DNA of 52,876 nucleotides from Bacteroidota bacterium (GTDB taxonomy: Bacteria > Bacteroidota > Bacteroidia > Cytophagales > Cyclobacteriaceae): contig JAJRQT010000175.1 of the NCBI GenBank assembly GCA_024280115.1, positions 1 through 52,876 of the forward strand, given 5' to 3'. The position numbers and the translations under genes were made by a program. The notes beneath the pieces are model-generated. The model was not told the origin of the DNA, ran no database searches, and worked only from the letters and a program-made list of their open reading frames with translations. Numbering within the stretch: the stretch's first letter is position 1; every line of letters begins with the position of its first letter. Below are positions 43,195 through 52,788 of this stretch, piece by piece.

Positions 43195-43770
43195 TTACTT
43201 AATAAGGTCAATAAACATGCTAATTTCATTAAATATCCCGTCAACATAGCCAACGCCATTTATCCCTTGGTATTTAGACTGTCTGCGGTAGTAATCAGCC
43301 ACCGGTAATGTCTTGGCTTTATACACTTTTATCCTGTTATTAATCCTTTGAATATTTTGATCGTCTGTCCGGCCAGAGGTCTCACCGCGTAATTTGAGCC
43401 TTGCCCTCAGCTCTTTATCATCGACCTCCAAAGCCAACATTAGAGAAATTTCCATTCCTCTCATTTTGAGCATCACATCCAGCTCTTCTGCCTGGGCTAC
43501 TGTGCGTGGAAACCCGTCATAAATAAATCCATTTGCATCTTTATGGGAATCAATTTTAAATTCCACCATTTTGATCACCACTTCATCCGGAACAAGATTC
43601 CCTTCATCAATGAATTTTTGTGCAAGTTTTCCCATATAGGTACCTTCTTCCATATGCTTGCGTAACAACTCTCCAGTGGATAGATGGATAAGCTCGTACT
43701 TTTCAATGATTTTCCTGCTCTGCGTCCCTTTTCCTGCCCCGGGCGGTCCGAATAAAACGATATTTATCAT
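43195..43770 (-). CDS. adk: Adenylate kinase
   Basis: It interconverts 2 ADP with ATP plus AMP. The P-loop is GPPGAGKGTQ, the AMP site is LSTGELLRKHMEEGT and YDGFPRTVAQAE, and the lid is the short RGETSGRTDDQ form without zinc cysteines. At 191 residues it is a short-lid enzyme, usual in Bacteroidota. It sits between hpt and obgE. Confidence 0.97.
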   Translation of the reverse strand: MINIVLFGPPGAGKGTQSRKIIEKYELIHLSTGELLRKHMEEGTYMGKLAQKFIDEGNLVPDEVVIKMVEFKIDSHKDANGFIYDGFPRTVAQAEELDVMLKMRGMEISLMLALEVDDKELRARLKLRGETSGRTDDQNIQRINNRIKVYKAKTLPVADYYRRQSKYQGINGVGYVDGIFNEISMFIDLIK

Positions 43771-43787
43771 TTTTTATAATAACAAAT

Positions 43788-44315
43788 TTAGTTAACAACT
43801 TTATATAAGTCTTTCAAATTCCTTCCATATCCATCATAATCCAAACCATATCCAACAACGAAATCATTTGGGATTTCAAATCCGACATATTTTAGATTGA
43901 TGTGGTTAATAGTGGCATCAGGTTTATGAAGAAGTGTTAATATTTCAATAGATTTTGCGCCGAGTTCGGCAAATTCATCGAGTATATGATTCAGCGTTTT
44001 GCCCGTATCCACAATATCTTCAACAATCACAATATTCCTGTTAAATATGTTATGTTCGAGTCCGAGCAATTCTTTAACCTTTCCACTTGTTTCCATCCTG
44101 CGGTAAGATTTTAGTTTTATAAAAGAAACTTCAGCAGGAATAATAATTTCTCTAAAAAGATCGGCAGTGAAAATAAAAGCCCCATTCAGTATGGATAAAA
44201 ACAAAGGGTTTGCATCGGCATAATCCCGGTTGATTCTAAGAGCAATTTCATTGATTTTTTTTCTGATCTGCTCGGATGATATAAAAATTTCAAATTTCTG
44301 ATCGTGAATTTGCAT
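43788..44315 (-). CDS. hpt: Hypoxanthine phosphoribosyltransferase
   Basis: This purine salvage enzyme converts hypoxanthine or guanine with PRPP to the nucleotide. The PRPP loop VIVEDIVDTGKTL is clear, and the C-terminal VGYGLDYDGYGRNL is the family hood. At 175 residues length is normal. It is the first gene of the hpt-adk-obgE-grpE-dnaJ cluster. Confidence 0.95.
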   Translation of the reverse strand: MQIHDQKFEIFISSEQIRKKINEIALRINRDYADANPLFLSILNGAFIFTADLFREIIIPAEVSFIKLKSYRRMETSGKVKELLGLEHNIFNRNIVIVEDIVDTGKTLNHILDEFAELGAKSIEILTLLHKPDATINHINLKYVGFEIPNDFVVGYGLDYDGYGRNLKDLYKVVN

Positions 44316-44346
44316 GTGCTGGTTAAAAATGCCTAAAAATGGGACT

Positions 44347-44373
44347 CAAATATACATCTAAAATCTCTGTTTT
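44347..44373 (-). promoter_or_regulatory. Possible promoter of the hpt-adk-obgE-grpE-dnaJ cluster
   Basis: The minus-strand -7 box TATATTTG is at 44347-44354, with a weaker TTTC 19 bases upstream in the -33 place. It lies about 35 bases before hpt. Confidence 0.4.
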
Positions 44374-44412
44374 GAAATGACTTCCACAAGAAGATTTAAT
44401 TAATCACAACGC

Positions 44413-45351
44413 TTAAAGCTGATCCATTAATTTCGCGTAAAATCCGATGGTGATATCAAGGTCTTTTTTACTGATTTTCTCATAACTGCTGTGTGCATTT
44501 TTTACAGGTGGACCAATAAAGCACCAGTCTATAGGATATGGCGATAATTGGATTTCCCTGGCATCACTGGAACCAGCGGCCTCCACCTCAATTTGATATT
44601 CAATATTATTTTTCAAGGAAATTGCATCAATACTTTTGAGAAATGATTTCCTTGGAATATTGTTATCTCTGTAAGAAATCACCACGCCTTCATTAATATT
44701 TATTCCATCAGAGATCCATGTGACATCAGAAATAAGGGTTTTTCTTATGCGGTAATTTTCATAAAGATATTTCACAAGATATGGGACAGAGCCCCCTCCG
44801 TGTTCTTCCCATGCTGAAAATACTATAGCACCATTTTTCATAGTTTCGGCGACCTTAAGCAGATTATAGATACCCACCCGGTTGTCCAAATATGGAGAGG
44901 TGATGTAGGCATCATTTTCGATATAATTATTTTTGAAAACGAGGCTTGTTCCTGGTCTTATGGCTCTTCCGAAGTTGTAGTGCAATTGATGTGCTTCATT
45001 CAGCTCAAGCCTACATTCAATTTCCCCAAATTCATCGACTCCCCTAAGAATCTCTCCTCCAATGACTTCCGGCCCCCCAATAGAAATGAGTTGATTTTGA
45101 TACCGCACAGTGAAACCGGTGCTATCCATATGGGCAAAAGCGGCTACCGTCGGTTCTCCGAAAATCATGATGAGGCAATCCTGAAAATCCTCCCCAGTGA
45201 TGATTTGTGGCATTCTATTCCAATTATGGGAGTGCTCATTTATATAATTCAATAAAAACTGTTTCATGTTCACTTCCTCACCGGAAGGGCTATGTACTCG
45301 ACAAAGCGCTTTCAATAGTTTGTTCATTCCCTTTTTAAATTTTCCAATCAT
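44413..45351 (-). CDS. M42-family metallopeptidase
   Basis: This is a likely zinc or cobalt aminopeptidase of the M42/M20-like clan. Metal and catalytic residues are visible in AHMDSTGF (His-x-Asp), SPYLDNRVG (bridging Asp), SAWEEHGGGS (Glu-Glu pair), SDVTW (Asp) and the late PPVKNAHSSYE (His). At 312 residues it is slightly shorter than the usual 340-360. ATG 45351 is used; an internal ATG eight codons later (MNKLLKAL) is also plausible. It stands alone upstream of hpt. Confidence 0.85.
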   Translation of the reverse strand: MIGKFKKGMNKLLKALCRVHSPSGEEVNMKQFLLNYINEHSHNWNRMPQIITGEDFQDCLIMIFGEPTVAAFAHMDSTGFTVRYQNQLISIGGPEVIGGEILRGVDEFGEIECRLELNEAHQLHYNFGRAIRPGTSLVFKNNYIENDAYITSPYLDNRVGIYNLLKVAETMKNGAIVFSAWEEHGGGSVPYLVKYLYENYRIRKTLISDVTWISDGININEGVVISYRDNNIPRKSFLKSIDAISLKNNIEYQIEVEAAGSSDAREIQLSPYPIDWCFIGPPVKNAHSSYEKISKKDLDITIGFYAKLMDQL

Positions 45352-45619
45352 GGTACATCAGTGTAAAATAATATAATACTTTACATTATATTCCAAAGTA
45401 AAAATTAAATTTGCAGCTTGGGTTTATTCAATATATTAAGAATTATATTTAAGGAAATAATAATTGACAATTCAAGTTTGTAGGAGGGTGTTTGCTATTT
45501 CTAAATCAGTTAATAATCTAAATCTGTATTTTTTAAGTGAATTTTTATATGAGATCTCCTCATTTCATCATACTATGGTGTCCTATATTTTCTATTTGAA
45601 ATTGATCTGATAACAATTT

Positions 45620-46573
45620 ATGGCAACAACAATTGTGCTTTTAATCATAGGTCTTATTATTCTCATCGTAGGAGGAGACTACCTGGTTAGAGGTTCTTCA
45701 AGTATTGCTTTGAGACTTCATATTTCTCCGCTTGTTGTTGGGCTCACAATAGTTGCATTTGGCACATCCACGCCTGAATTGCTCATCTCCATTCAATCAG
45801 CGCTAAAAGGGAGCCCTGATATCGCAATGGGGAATGTCGTCGGATCAAATATTTGCAACCTTGGACTGGTGTTGGGAGTTGCTGCATTAATCAATCCGGT
45901 CAAGGTTCAGATCAACAGCATTAAGATTGACTGGCCAATGACGATGGGTGCTTCAATATTACTTTATCTGACAATTAGAGGAGGTTATATAACAGCCAAT
46001 GAAGGCATTTTATATATACTGATACTTTTAGCCTATTTGGTTTTTATAATTAAAAAATCCAGGAAAGATATCAAAGCTTCAAACAAGGCAATTAGTTCCA
46101 GAGAAGACATTCCTGATGTTCCTGCCAAACAAATCTGGAAAGATATTGTTTTCATTGTTATAGGTTGTTTTGGTTTGTACTTTGGAAGTGAATGGTTTGT
46201 AGGTAGCGCAAAGGATCTCGCATTGGGTATTGGTGTTGAAGAGCGGGTTGTCGGATTAACAATAGTTGCATTGGGTACAAGTTTACCTGAATTAGTAACA
46301 GCAGCGGTTGCGTCATATAAAGGTCACACGGATTTAGCCCTTGGTAACTTGATGGGGTCTAATATATTTAATATTCTTTCTATCCTGGGTATTACCAGCA
46401 TAATCAAAGAAATACACGTCCATGAGATGATCCTAAATAAGGATATAATATGGATGCTGCTCATCACCTTGATGATTTTGCCGCTAATGATCATGAGGCG
46501 TGAGGTAGGTAGAGTGGACGGATTAATATTGTTGTTTGTTTATGCAGTTTACATTTATACGGTAGTTTATTAA
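45620..46573 (+). CDS. Calcium/sodium antiporter (CaCA family, YrbG-like)
   Basis: This inner-membrane exchanger has about 10 membrane segments and two inverted alpha repeats: VAFGTSTPELLIS with MGNVVGSNICNLG in the first half, and VALGTSLPELVTA with LGNLMGSNIFNILS in the second. The Glu residues of the GTSxPE motifs bind the cation. At 317 residues length is normal. It exports Ca2+ or exchanges it for Na+ or protons. The next membrane gene follows after 3 bases. Confidence 0.93.
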   Translation: MATTIVLLIIGLIILIVGGDYLVRGSSSIALRLHISPLVVGLTIVAFGTSTPELLISIQSALKGSPDIAMGNVVGSNICNLGLVLGVAALINPVKVQINSIKIDWPMTMGASILLYLTIRGGYITANEGILYILILLAYLVFIIKKSRKDIKASNKAISSREDIPDVPAKQIWKDIVFIVIGCFGLYFGSEWFVGSAKDLALGIGVEERVVGLTIVALGTSLPELVTAAVASYKGHTDLALGNLMGSNIFNILSILGITSIIKEIHVHEMILNKDIIWMLLITLMILPLMIMRREVGRVDGLILLFVYAVYIYTVVY

Positions 46574-46576
46574 AAA

Positions 46577-47023
46577 ATGTCTTCTGAGTTGATGAAGTAT
46601 ATTATTGTATATTTGATCAGCATGTTTAAGTTTGTCGGAGGGCCTGCATTCGGCGCCGCTTATGATCTCAGCCTTGTGGGTATCGCTTTTATGACAACCC
46701 TGGGCATGATGACTTCAGTACTAGTGATATCTTTTTTTGGAATAAAACTACGCGCCTGGGTCAATAAAAAATATAAACAAAAAAGAAAAGTATTCACAAG
46801 ACAAAACAGGAGGGTTGTGAGAATTTGGAGAAACTATGGAGAATTTGGTATTTCATTTTTCACCCCTGTTTTATTTTCTCCGGTTATCGGCACTCTGCTT
46901 ATTATTGCCCTGGGGGGACGAAGAAAAAAAGTAATCGGATACATGCTGATCAGTGCCTTGTTTTGGGCTTTTACATTTTCGCTACTTTCTGATGCACTAC
47001 TTGGGGCTCTGCTTGGAATATAG
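46577..47023 (+). CDS. Small membrane protein of unknown function
   Basis: This 148-residue protein has three to four hydrophobic segments (about 8-28, 32-55, 90-112 and 120-147), with a basic loop between (KKYKQKRKVFTRQNRR). FFTPVLFSPVIGTLLIIALGG recalls small-multidrug-export or DedA-like proteins, but the match is too weak to name. It lies immediately after the antiporter gene and is probably co-transcribed. Confidence 0.65.
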   Translation: MSSELMKYIIVYLISMFKFVGGPAFGAAYDLSLVGIAFMTTLGMMTSVLVISFFGIKLRAWVNKKYKQKRKVFTRQNRRVVRIWRNYGEFGISFFTPVLFSPVIGTLLIIALGGRRKKVIGYMLISALFWAFTFSLLSDALLGALLGI

Positions 47024-47035
47024 AGAAACTAAATA

Positions 47036-47128
47036 TTCAATGTCGTTTAGTTAGACTCCCATTATCCCTGTCAGGAGAGGGCGAAGGGAGAGGTAAGACA
47101 ATTATCTTCTTAACTAAACGACATTGAA
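47036..47128. repeat. Palindromic intergenic repeat with perfect 18-bp arms (C)
   Basis: TTCAATGTCGTTTAGTTA (47036-47053) and its exact complement (47111-47128) enclose 57 bases rich in purines (AGGAGAGGGCGAAGGGAGAGG). The stem is perfect. It lies 13 bases past the membrane gene, so could also end its transcript. No ORF inside. Confidence 0.75.
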
Positions 47129-47184
47129 ATAAAATTCATTATTTTGTAAACAAAAGACCGTTTAAATAACAGATTCTATTTTTT

Positions 47185-47916
47185 ATGAAAATTCAATTCG
47201 ATAAAATATTTAAAAATCTTCTTGTAATTGATATTGAAACTGCCTCTGCATTTGAAAAGTACCAGGATATGAATGAGCGCATGCAATTGCTTTGGAATAA
47301 AAAAGCCTCATTCATATCCAAGAGCGATGAGGACACTCCGGATGAATTATATTTTGAAAAAGGCGCCATATTTGCAGAATTTGGAAAGGTAATCTGTATT
47401 TCCGTCGGGGTTTTCACAATGGAAAATGACAACTCTGTAGGCCTGAGAATCAAATCCTTTGCCATGGAAACTGAAACCGAAACATTAGAAGCTTTTAAAA
47501 AATTAATAGAGACGAAATTTGAGAGTAAATATCTTCGGATGATTGCGCATAATGGAAAAGAATTTGACTTCCCCTATTTGTGTAGAAGAATGCTGGTAAA
47601 TGAAATTGATATTCCGGAAGCCCTTGATATAAGGGATAAAAAACCATGGGAGATCAATCATTTTGACACCATGGAAATGTGGAAATTCGGAGATAGAAAA
47701 AATTTCACGTCTCTTGATCTTTTGGCCGCTTTATTTGGAGTTGAATCGAGCAAAGACGACATTGATGGCAGCCAGGTAAATAAGGTTTATTATATAAATA
47801 ATGACCTTGAGCGGATATCTGTTTATTGCAAAAGAGATGTCATGGTCACTGCTCAGGTTTTTCTTAAGTTAAATGGCTTTCAACAAATCCCCGAAAAAAA
47901 CATCCAATATCTATAA
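47185..47916 (+). CDS. PolB-type 3'-5' exonuclease domain protein
   Basis: This 243-residue stand-alone DEDDy exonuclease of the RNase H-like fold has VIDIETAS (Asp16, Glu18), AHNGKEFDFPYL (Asp) and YCKRDVMVTAQV (Tyr-x3-Asp). It matches the predicted exonuclease family related to the proofreading domain of DNA polymerase B, common in Bacteroidota. It would remove nucleotides from DNA 3' ends; substrate unproven. The ABC ATPase gene follows after 12 bases. Confidence 0.85.
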   Translation: MKIQFDKIFKNLLVIDIETASAFEKYQDMNERMQLLWNKKASFISKSDEDTPDELYFEKGAIFAEFGKVICISVGVFTMENDNSVGLRIKSFAMETETETLEAFKKLIETKFESKYLRMIAHNGKEFDFPYLCRRMLVNEIDIPEALDIRDKKPWEINHFDTMEMWKFGDRKNFTSLDLLAALFGVESSKDDIDGSQVNKVYYINNDLERISVYCKRDVMVTAQVFLKLNGFQQIPEKNIQYL

Positions 47917-47928
47917 CTGACTGCTGGC

Positions 47929-49779
47929 TTGAATGAAATAAAATTACCGGATCAAACCACCATATTGCAAATTGAAGATTTGCAAGTAAGCTTCATGAAC
48001 AATGGTCATGAAATTAAAGCTGTCGATAACATCAGCTTTAATTTGCATAAAGGAGAAACCATTGGGATTGTGGGGGAATCTGGCTCGGGAAAATCCGTTA
48101 CAGCGCTTTCAATTATGAAATTGCTAAATACTCCGCCTGCACATATCAAATCCGGAAATATTTATTTTAAATCTAAAAGCTTTGAAAAGGTAGATATTCT
48201 AAAGCTGTCAGATCAAAAGTTAAGGACAATTCGCGGCAATGAAATAGCAATGATTTTCCAGGAACCTATGAGCTCGCTTAATCCTGTTTATTCTTGTGGT
48301 AATCAAGTGAAAGAAGCGCTGCAAATTCATAAGACTCTCAGTGCGGATGAAGCCATGCAAAAAACTTTGGGGCTTTTTGAGGAAGTGAAATTGCCGAGAC
48401 CGGGAAAGATTTATAATGCATACCCCCATGAAATCTCCGGAGGTCAAAAACAAAGGGTGATGATAGCCATGGCCACGTCTTGCAATCCATCAATACTAAT
48501 CGCTGATGAACCCACCACAGCCCTGGATGTAACAGTGCAATCAAATATCCTAAGACTCATGGAAGATCTGAGGGCAAACCATGATACTTCGTTGATATTC
48601 ATTAGTCATGATCTTGGGGTAATTGCTGAGGTGGCCGATAGAATTATTGTGATGTATGAAGGCAAGATCGTTGAGGAAGGAAATGTTTTTGATATATTTA
48701 ATCATCCTAAACATTCATATACCAAGGGCCTCCTGGCATGCCGGCCAAGGCTTGATGTTAAATTGAGAAGATTACCCACGGTGAGTGACTTTTTAACCGG
48801 GGCGAAAGATGGCACTGGTATAAAAAATAAAAAATATAATTCCATAGGTGAGGCTATTTTGTTAAATGCAGAATTAAAAAAAGAAACTATTCAAAAAAGA
48901 CTGGCTCCTATACAGGGTGGGCCAATCCTCAAGGTAACAAACCTGACCACCTCTTTTCCAATCAAAAAAGGATTGTTTGGGAAAACGAATGAAGAAATTG
49001 TCGCTGTGGATAATATCAGTTTTGAAATTTACCCGGGAGAAACAGTGGGTCTTGTGGGAGAATCCGGATGTGGAAAAACTACCCTTGGCAGAAGCATTAT
49101 CAGACTAATCGACCCAAATTCAGGGGAAATTATATTTGATGGCCACAGCATTTGTGATCTTAAAGGTGAAGAGATGAGACAATTGCGGAAACAGATGCAA
49201 ATTATATTCCAGGATCCGTATTCTTCGTTAAACCCAAGACAAACCGTAGGTAAAGCCATTTCAGAACCTTTGAAAATTCATAAAATCTTAAAAAGCAAAA
49301 AGGAACGAAAGGACAGAGTTTTTGAGTTGCTCCAAAAAGTGGGATTAGAACCATCGCATTACAACAGGTTTCCTCATGAGTTTTCCGGAGGACAGAGACA
49401 AAGAATATGCATAGCCAGGGCCCTGGCTACTAATCCTAAGTTTATTATCTGCGATGAATCTGTTTCAGCGCTAGATGTTTCGGTGCAGGCCCAGGTCTTG
49501 AATTTATTAAATGACCTGAAACAAGAATTTAATTTCACCTACTTGTTCATTTCCCATGACCTATCCGTAGTTAAATTTATGGCAGACCGGATTTTTGTGA
49601 TGAACAACGGGAAACTGGTAGAGATGGGCTACCCCGATGCCTTATTCGAAAGGCCTAAGGAAGCATACACAAAAAATCTCATCAATGCCATACCAAAAGG
49701 CGATGTGGAAGACATCCGCAAAGCACAATTAAGAAGAAGACTCGCATATGCGAGAAAAACATTATTTCCAATCAAATGA
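47929..49779 (+). CDS. Fused dipeptide/oligopeptide-type ABC ATPase (DppD-DppF-like)
   Basis: This 616-residue protein holds two ATP-binding cassettes in tandem, as in YejF/GsiA. Cassette 1 has GESGSGKSV, signature ISGGQKQR and Walker B LIADEPTTALD. Cassette 2 has GESGCGKTT, signature FSGGQRQR and CDESVSALD. The linker carries the oligopeptide-transporter extension (HSYTKGLL-x-CRPR). It energises import of peptides or similar solutes; permease and binding-protein genes are not adjacent. It starts at TTG 47929. Its stop overlaps the rnr start as ATGA. Confidence 0.93.
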   Translation: MNEIKLPDQTTILQIEDLQVSFMNNGHEIKAVDNISFNLHKGETIGIVGESGSGKSVTALSIMKLLNTPPAHIKSGNIYFKSKSFEKVDILKLSDQKLRTIRGNEIAMIFQEPMSSLNPVYSCGNQVKEALQIHKTLSADEAMQKTLGLFEEVKLPRPGKIYNAYPHEISGGQKQRVMIAMATSCNPSILIADEPTTALDVTVQSNILRLMEDLRANHDTSLIFISHDLGVIAEVADRIIVMYEGKIVEEGNVFDIFNHPKHSYTKGLLACRPRLDVKLRRLPTVSDFLTGAKDGTGIKNKKYNSIGEAILLNAELKKETIQKRLAPIQGGPILKVTNLTTSFPIKKGLFGKTNEEIVAVDNISFEIYPGETVGLVGESGCGKTTLGRSIIRLIDPNSGEIIFDGHSICDLKGEEMRQLRKQMQIIFQDPYSSLNPRQTVGKAISEPLKIHKILKSKKERKDRVFELLQKVGLEPSHYNRFPHEFSGGQRQRICIARALATNPKFIICDESVSALDVSVQAQVLNLLNDLKQEFNFTYLFISHDLSVVKFMADRIFVMNNGKLVEMGYPDALFERPKEAYTKNLINAIPKGDVEDIRKAQLRRRLAYARKTLFPIK

Positions 49780-51914
49780 CAAAGAAGCATAAAAAAGGCG
49801 GAAAAAACGCCAACTATAGTACCATAAAAAAATTAATCCAGGAATTGCTAAAAGACCAGAAAACCAGAAAAATCTCCCACAAGCAAATTATTAAAAAACT
49901 TGGTGTAAGAGATAAAAAGACCAAGAATCTCATTAATTCCATTCTGACTGAGATCAGTAAAAATAAGCCAAAAAGTCCGCATGGACAGTCGGCAACTTTT
50001 TCCGGGGATGAGATCATCGGTAAGGTCGATTTTGTAAATCCACGGTTTGCTTACATTATCTCTGAAGATCTCGAGAAAGATGTAATGGTGAAATCAGACA
50101 ATCTGAAATTCGCCCTCGATGATGACACAGTCCGGGTCCGGATATTACCATCTAAATTGAGGGGAGGACGACTCGAAGGAAAAGTTGTGGAAATCATCAA
50201 CAGATTCAGAAAAGAATTTGTAGGAAAGGTGGAAGTTTCTGCAAACTATGCATTCGTAGTACCGGATTTCAGAAAGATGCATTACGACATTTTTGTTGAA
50301 TCTGCAGACCTCAGCAAGGCCAGGCACGATGACAAAGTAATTGTAGAAATCACAAAATGGCCAGCTCATGATAAAAGTCCCAAGGGAAAAGTCATCAAAG
50401 TTTTAGGTAAATCAGGAGAAAATGAGGCGGAGATCCATTCAATAATAGCCGAATTTGGGCTGCCTTTTAATTTTCCGGATAATCTAATAGAACAAGCAAA
50501 TAAAATCCGAAATGGTGTTACAAATGAAGAGATTATAGCAAGAAAAGACATCAGGGACATTACTACATTTACCATCGATCCACTTGATGCGAAAGATTTT
50601 GATGATGCACTTTCCATCAGAAAACTCAGCAACGGAAATCATGAAATCGGTATCCATATAGCTGATGTCACGCATTACATCAAACCAAACACATTGCTGG
50701 AAGACGAGGCGAAGGAGCGGGCAACATCTGTTTACTTAGTAGATCGTACAATTCCTATGCTCCCGGAAAAAATCTCTAATGAATTGTGTTCCCTCAGGCC
50801 ATTCGAAGATAAATTGACGTTTTCCGCGATTTTTGAATTGGATGACAATGCCCATGTCAAAAAAGAATGGTTTGGTAAAACCGTGATCCATTCAAACAAG
50901 AGATTTACCTATGAGGAAGCCCAACAGCGTATCGAAAAGAAGAGCGGTGATTTCTTTGCTGAAATGATCACATTAAATGAATTGGCACTAAAACTGCGAA
51001 TTGAGCGGTTCATGCGCGGATCGATTAATTTTGAAACTACGGAAGTCAAATTTGATCTGGATGAAAACGGGAAACCAATTGGTCTGAAAACCAAGGAACG
51101 AAAGGATGCTCACAAGCTAGTTGAAGAATTCATGCTTCTGGCCAATAAAAAAGTCGCCGAATATGTTTACAAAATGAAAAAAGGCAAAATCAAAAACACG
51201 TTTGTCTATCGAACACATGATTATCCCGATGTAGAAAAACTAAATTCATTTTCTGTTTTTGCCAAGAAATTCGGTCATGAGTTGAAAGTTGATGAAGCCG
51301 CCATTTCAAAATCGCTGAACAACCTGATTGAAGATATCGAAGGAAAACCGGAACAAAATGTACTGCAAACCCTGGCCATCAGGTCTATGGCCAAGGCAAA
51401 ATATACCACCGAAATCAAGGGGCATTTCGGGTTGGCTTTTCCCCACTATACACACTTCACCTCTCCTATTCGCCGGTATCCCGATATGATGGTGCATCGA
51501 ATGCTGTTGCATTATCTTGAAAATGGTCAATCTCTTTCGGAAGCCGCATATGAGAAGAAATGTCAACATTCATCGGAAATGGAAAAAAGAGCCGCTGATG
51601 CCGAACGCGCCTCCATTAAATACAAACAAGTGGAATACATGGAAACCATGATTGGCCGGGATTTTGACGGCATTGTTTCCGGTGTGACAGAATGGGGGAT
51701 ATTTGTCGAAATTACCGCCACGAAATGTGAGGGCATGGTCCGGCTTTCTGACCTGAAAGATGATTATTATGTCCATGAGCCGGAGCAATACCGGGTGATC
51801 GGGCAAAACCATGGAAATACCATAACACTTGGAGATGATATCAGAGTAAAGGTGATGAAAACTGATATTAACAGAAGAACCATCGATTTGGAGATGCTGA
51901 AGAAAGTTGAATAA
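49776..51914 (+). CDS. rnr: Ribonuclease R
   Basis: This 3'-5' exoribonuclease degrades structured RNA. At 712 residues it has an N-terminal basic helix-turn-helix region, two cold-shock domains (DEIIGKVDFVNPRFAYI, then FVGKVEVSANYAFVV), and the RNB catalytic domain with DPLDAKDFDDALS (Asp268-Asp277) binding magnesium. HYTHFTSPIRRYPD follows, then an S1 domain (FDGIVSGVTEWGIFVEI). The gene is translationally coupled to the ABC ATPase by a 4-base overlap. Confidence 0.96.
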   Translation: MTKKHKKGGKNANYSTIKKLIQELLKDQKTRKISHKQIIKKLGVRDKKTKNLINSILTEISKNKPKSPHGQSATFSGDEIIGKVDFVNPRFAYIISEDLEKDVMVKSDNLKFALDDDTVRVRILPSKLRGGRLEGKVVEIINRFRKEFVGKVEVSANYAFVVPDFRKMHYDIFVESADLSKARHDDKVIVEITKWPAHDKSPKGKVIKVLGKSGENEAEIHSIIAEFGLPFNFPDNLIEQANKIRNGVTNEEIIARKDIRDITTFTIDPLDAKDFDDALSIRKLSNGNHEIGIHIADVTHYIKPNTLLEDEAKERATSVYLVDRTIPMLPEKISNELCSLRPFEDKLTFSAIFELDDNAHVKKEWFGKTVIHSNKRFTYEEAQQRIEKKSGDFFAEMITLNELALKLRIERFMRGSINFETTEVKFDLDENGKPIGLKTKERKDAHKLVEEFMLLANKKVAEYVYKMKKGKIKNTFVYRTHDYPDVEKLNSFSVFAKKFGHELKVDEAAISKSLNNLIEDIEGKPEQNVLQTLAIRSMAKAKYTTEIKGHFGLAFPHYTHFTSPIRRYPDMMVHRMLLHYLENGQSLSEAAYEKKCQHSSEMEKRAADAERASIKYKQVEYMETMIGRDFDGIVSGVTEWGIFVEITATKCEGMVRLSDLKDDYYVHEPEQYRVIGQNHGNTITLGDDIRVKVMKTDINRRTIDLEMLKKVE

Positions 51915-52788
51915 TAATAGCATAGATTTAATGAGAAATCTTGAAAAGCTATTAGAAGAATACTATAAAGCTCCTGAAATATTTCAAGCCGGAAAGTATT
52001 GGAAAGCTCATGAAGACCGCATCATCAATGAAATTAGAAGAGCCGATATCACACAGTTGAGGAGTGGCAAATACCCGATTTTTGGAGCATTTGGATTTAG
52101 TGAGCTTATTTATTATTACCACCCAAATACACCAATTTACATAAAACGCCTTAAACAGATTATCAGAAGAATTTTTATTACTGACAAAGCATTATTGCCA
52201 TATTCCCTCAGATTAGGTGACATAAGGGAAATGGCCTACAACTTTTGCATGGCTCAGGGTGAAACAGCAAAAATAAAATCTATTTCTGAAATAGAGGTCA
52301 GTACTTTTGGGAATCCTTCAGATCTGTTTGAAATGGATGGCAAGAAATATACCATGCAATTTCTGAACTATTACATCAGGCTTTGTTTTGCTCAGAAGTA
52401 TTTGAAATTGAAAGGTGATGAAACTATTGTCGAATTAGGATCTGGCTCAGGATTTCAAGTGGAAATTCTGAAAAAAGTATTCCCGGATTTAACCATATTA
52501 TGCTTTGACCTCCCATATCCATTGTTTTTATGTGAAAAATACCTTTCTGAATCATTGGGAGAAAAAAGTATAATTAAATCAACAGAAACAATTGATTATA
52601 CTAATCTATCCGCTATGGAGAAAAAGAAAGTGCATATGTTCGGCAATTGGAAATTCCCAATTCTCAACAATGAAAAATTCGATGTTTTTTGGAATGCGGC
52701 AAGCTTCGGAGAAATGGAGCCTGCAATAGTCAGAAATTATCTAGTGTCTCTTTTAAATCATGTAACTAAAAGATTATCAATAAATTAA
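51907..52788 (+). CDS. SAM-dependent methyltransferase (sugar O-methyltransferase-like)
   Basis: It is likely to methylate a sugar or glycan. The first 165 residues are helical. The Rossmann motif I is VELGSGSGFQVEIL near 177, then ILCFDLPYPLFLCEKYL for the acidic ribose-binding strand. This pattern resembles the putative sugar O-methyltransferase family. It ends soon after the FWNAASFGEME strand, shorter than I expect for that family, so the C-terminus may be truncated; no continuing frame was found before the window ends. TTG 51907 overlaps rnr by 8 bases; ATG 51931 is the alternative. Confidence 0.7.
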   Translation: MNNNSIDLMRNLEKLLEEYYKAPEIFQAGKYWKAHEDRIINEIRRADITQLRSGKYPIFGAFGFSELIYYYHPNTPIYIKRLKQIIRRIFITDKALLPYSLRLGDIREMAYNFCMAQGETAKIKSISEIEVSTFGNPSDLFEMDGKKYTMQFLNYYIRLCFAQKYLKLKGDETIVELGSGSGFQVEILKKVFPDLTILCFDLPYPLFLCEKYLSESLGEKSIIKSTETIDYTNLSAMEKKKVHMFGNWKFPILNNEKFDVFWNAASFGEMEPAIVRNYLVSLLNHVTKRLSIN

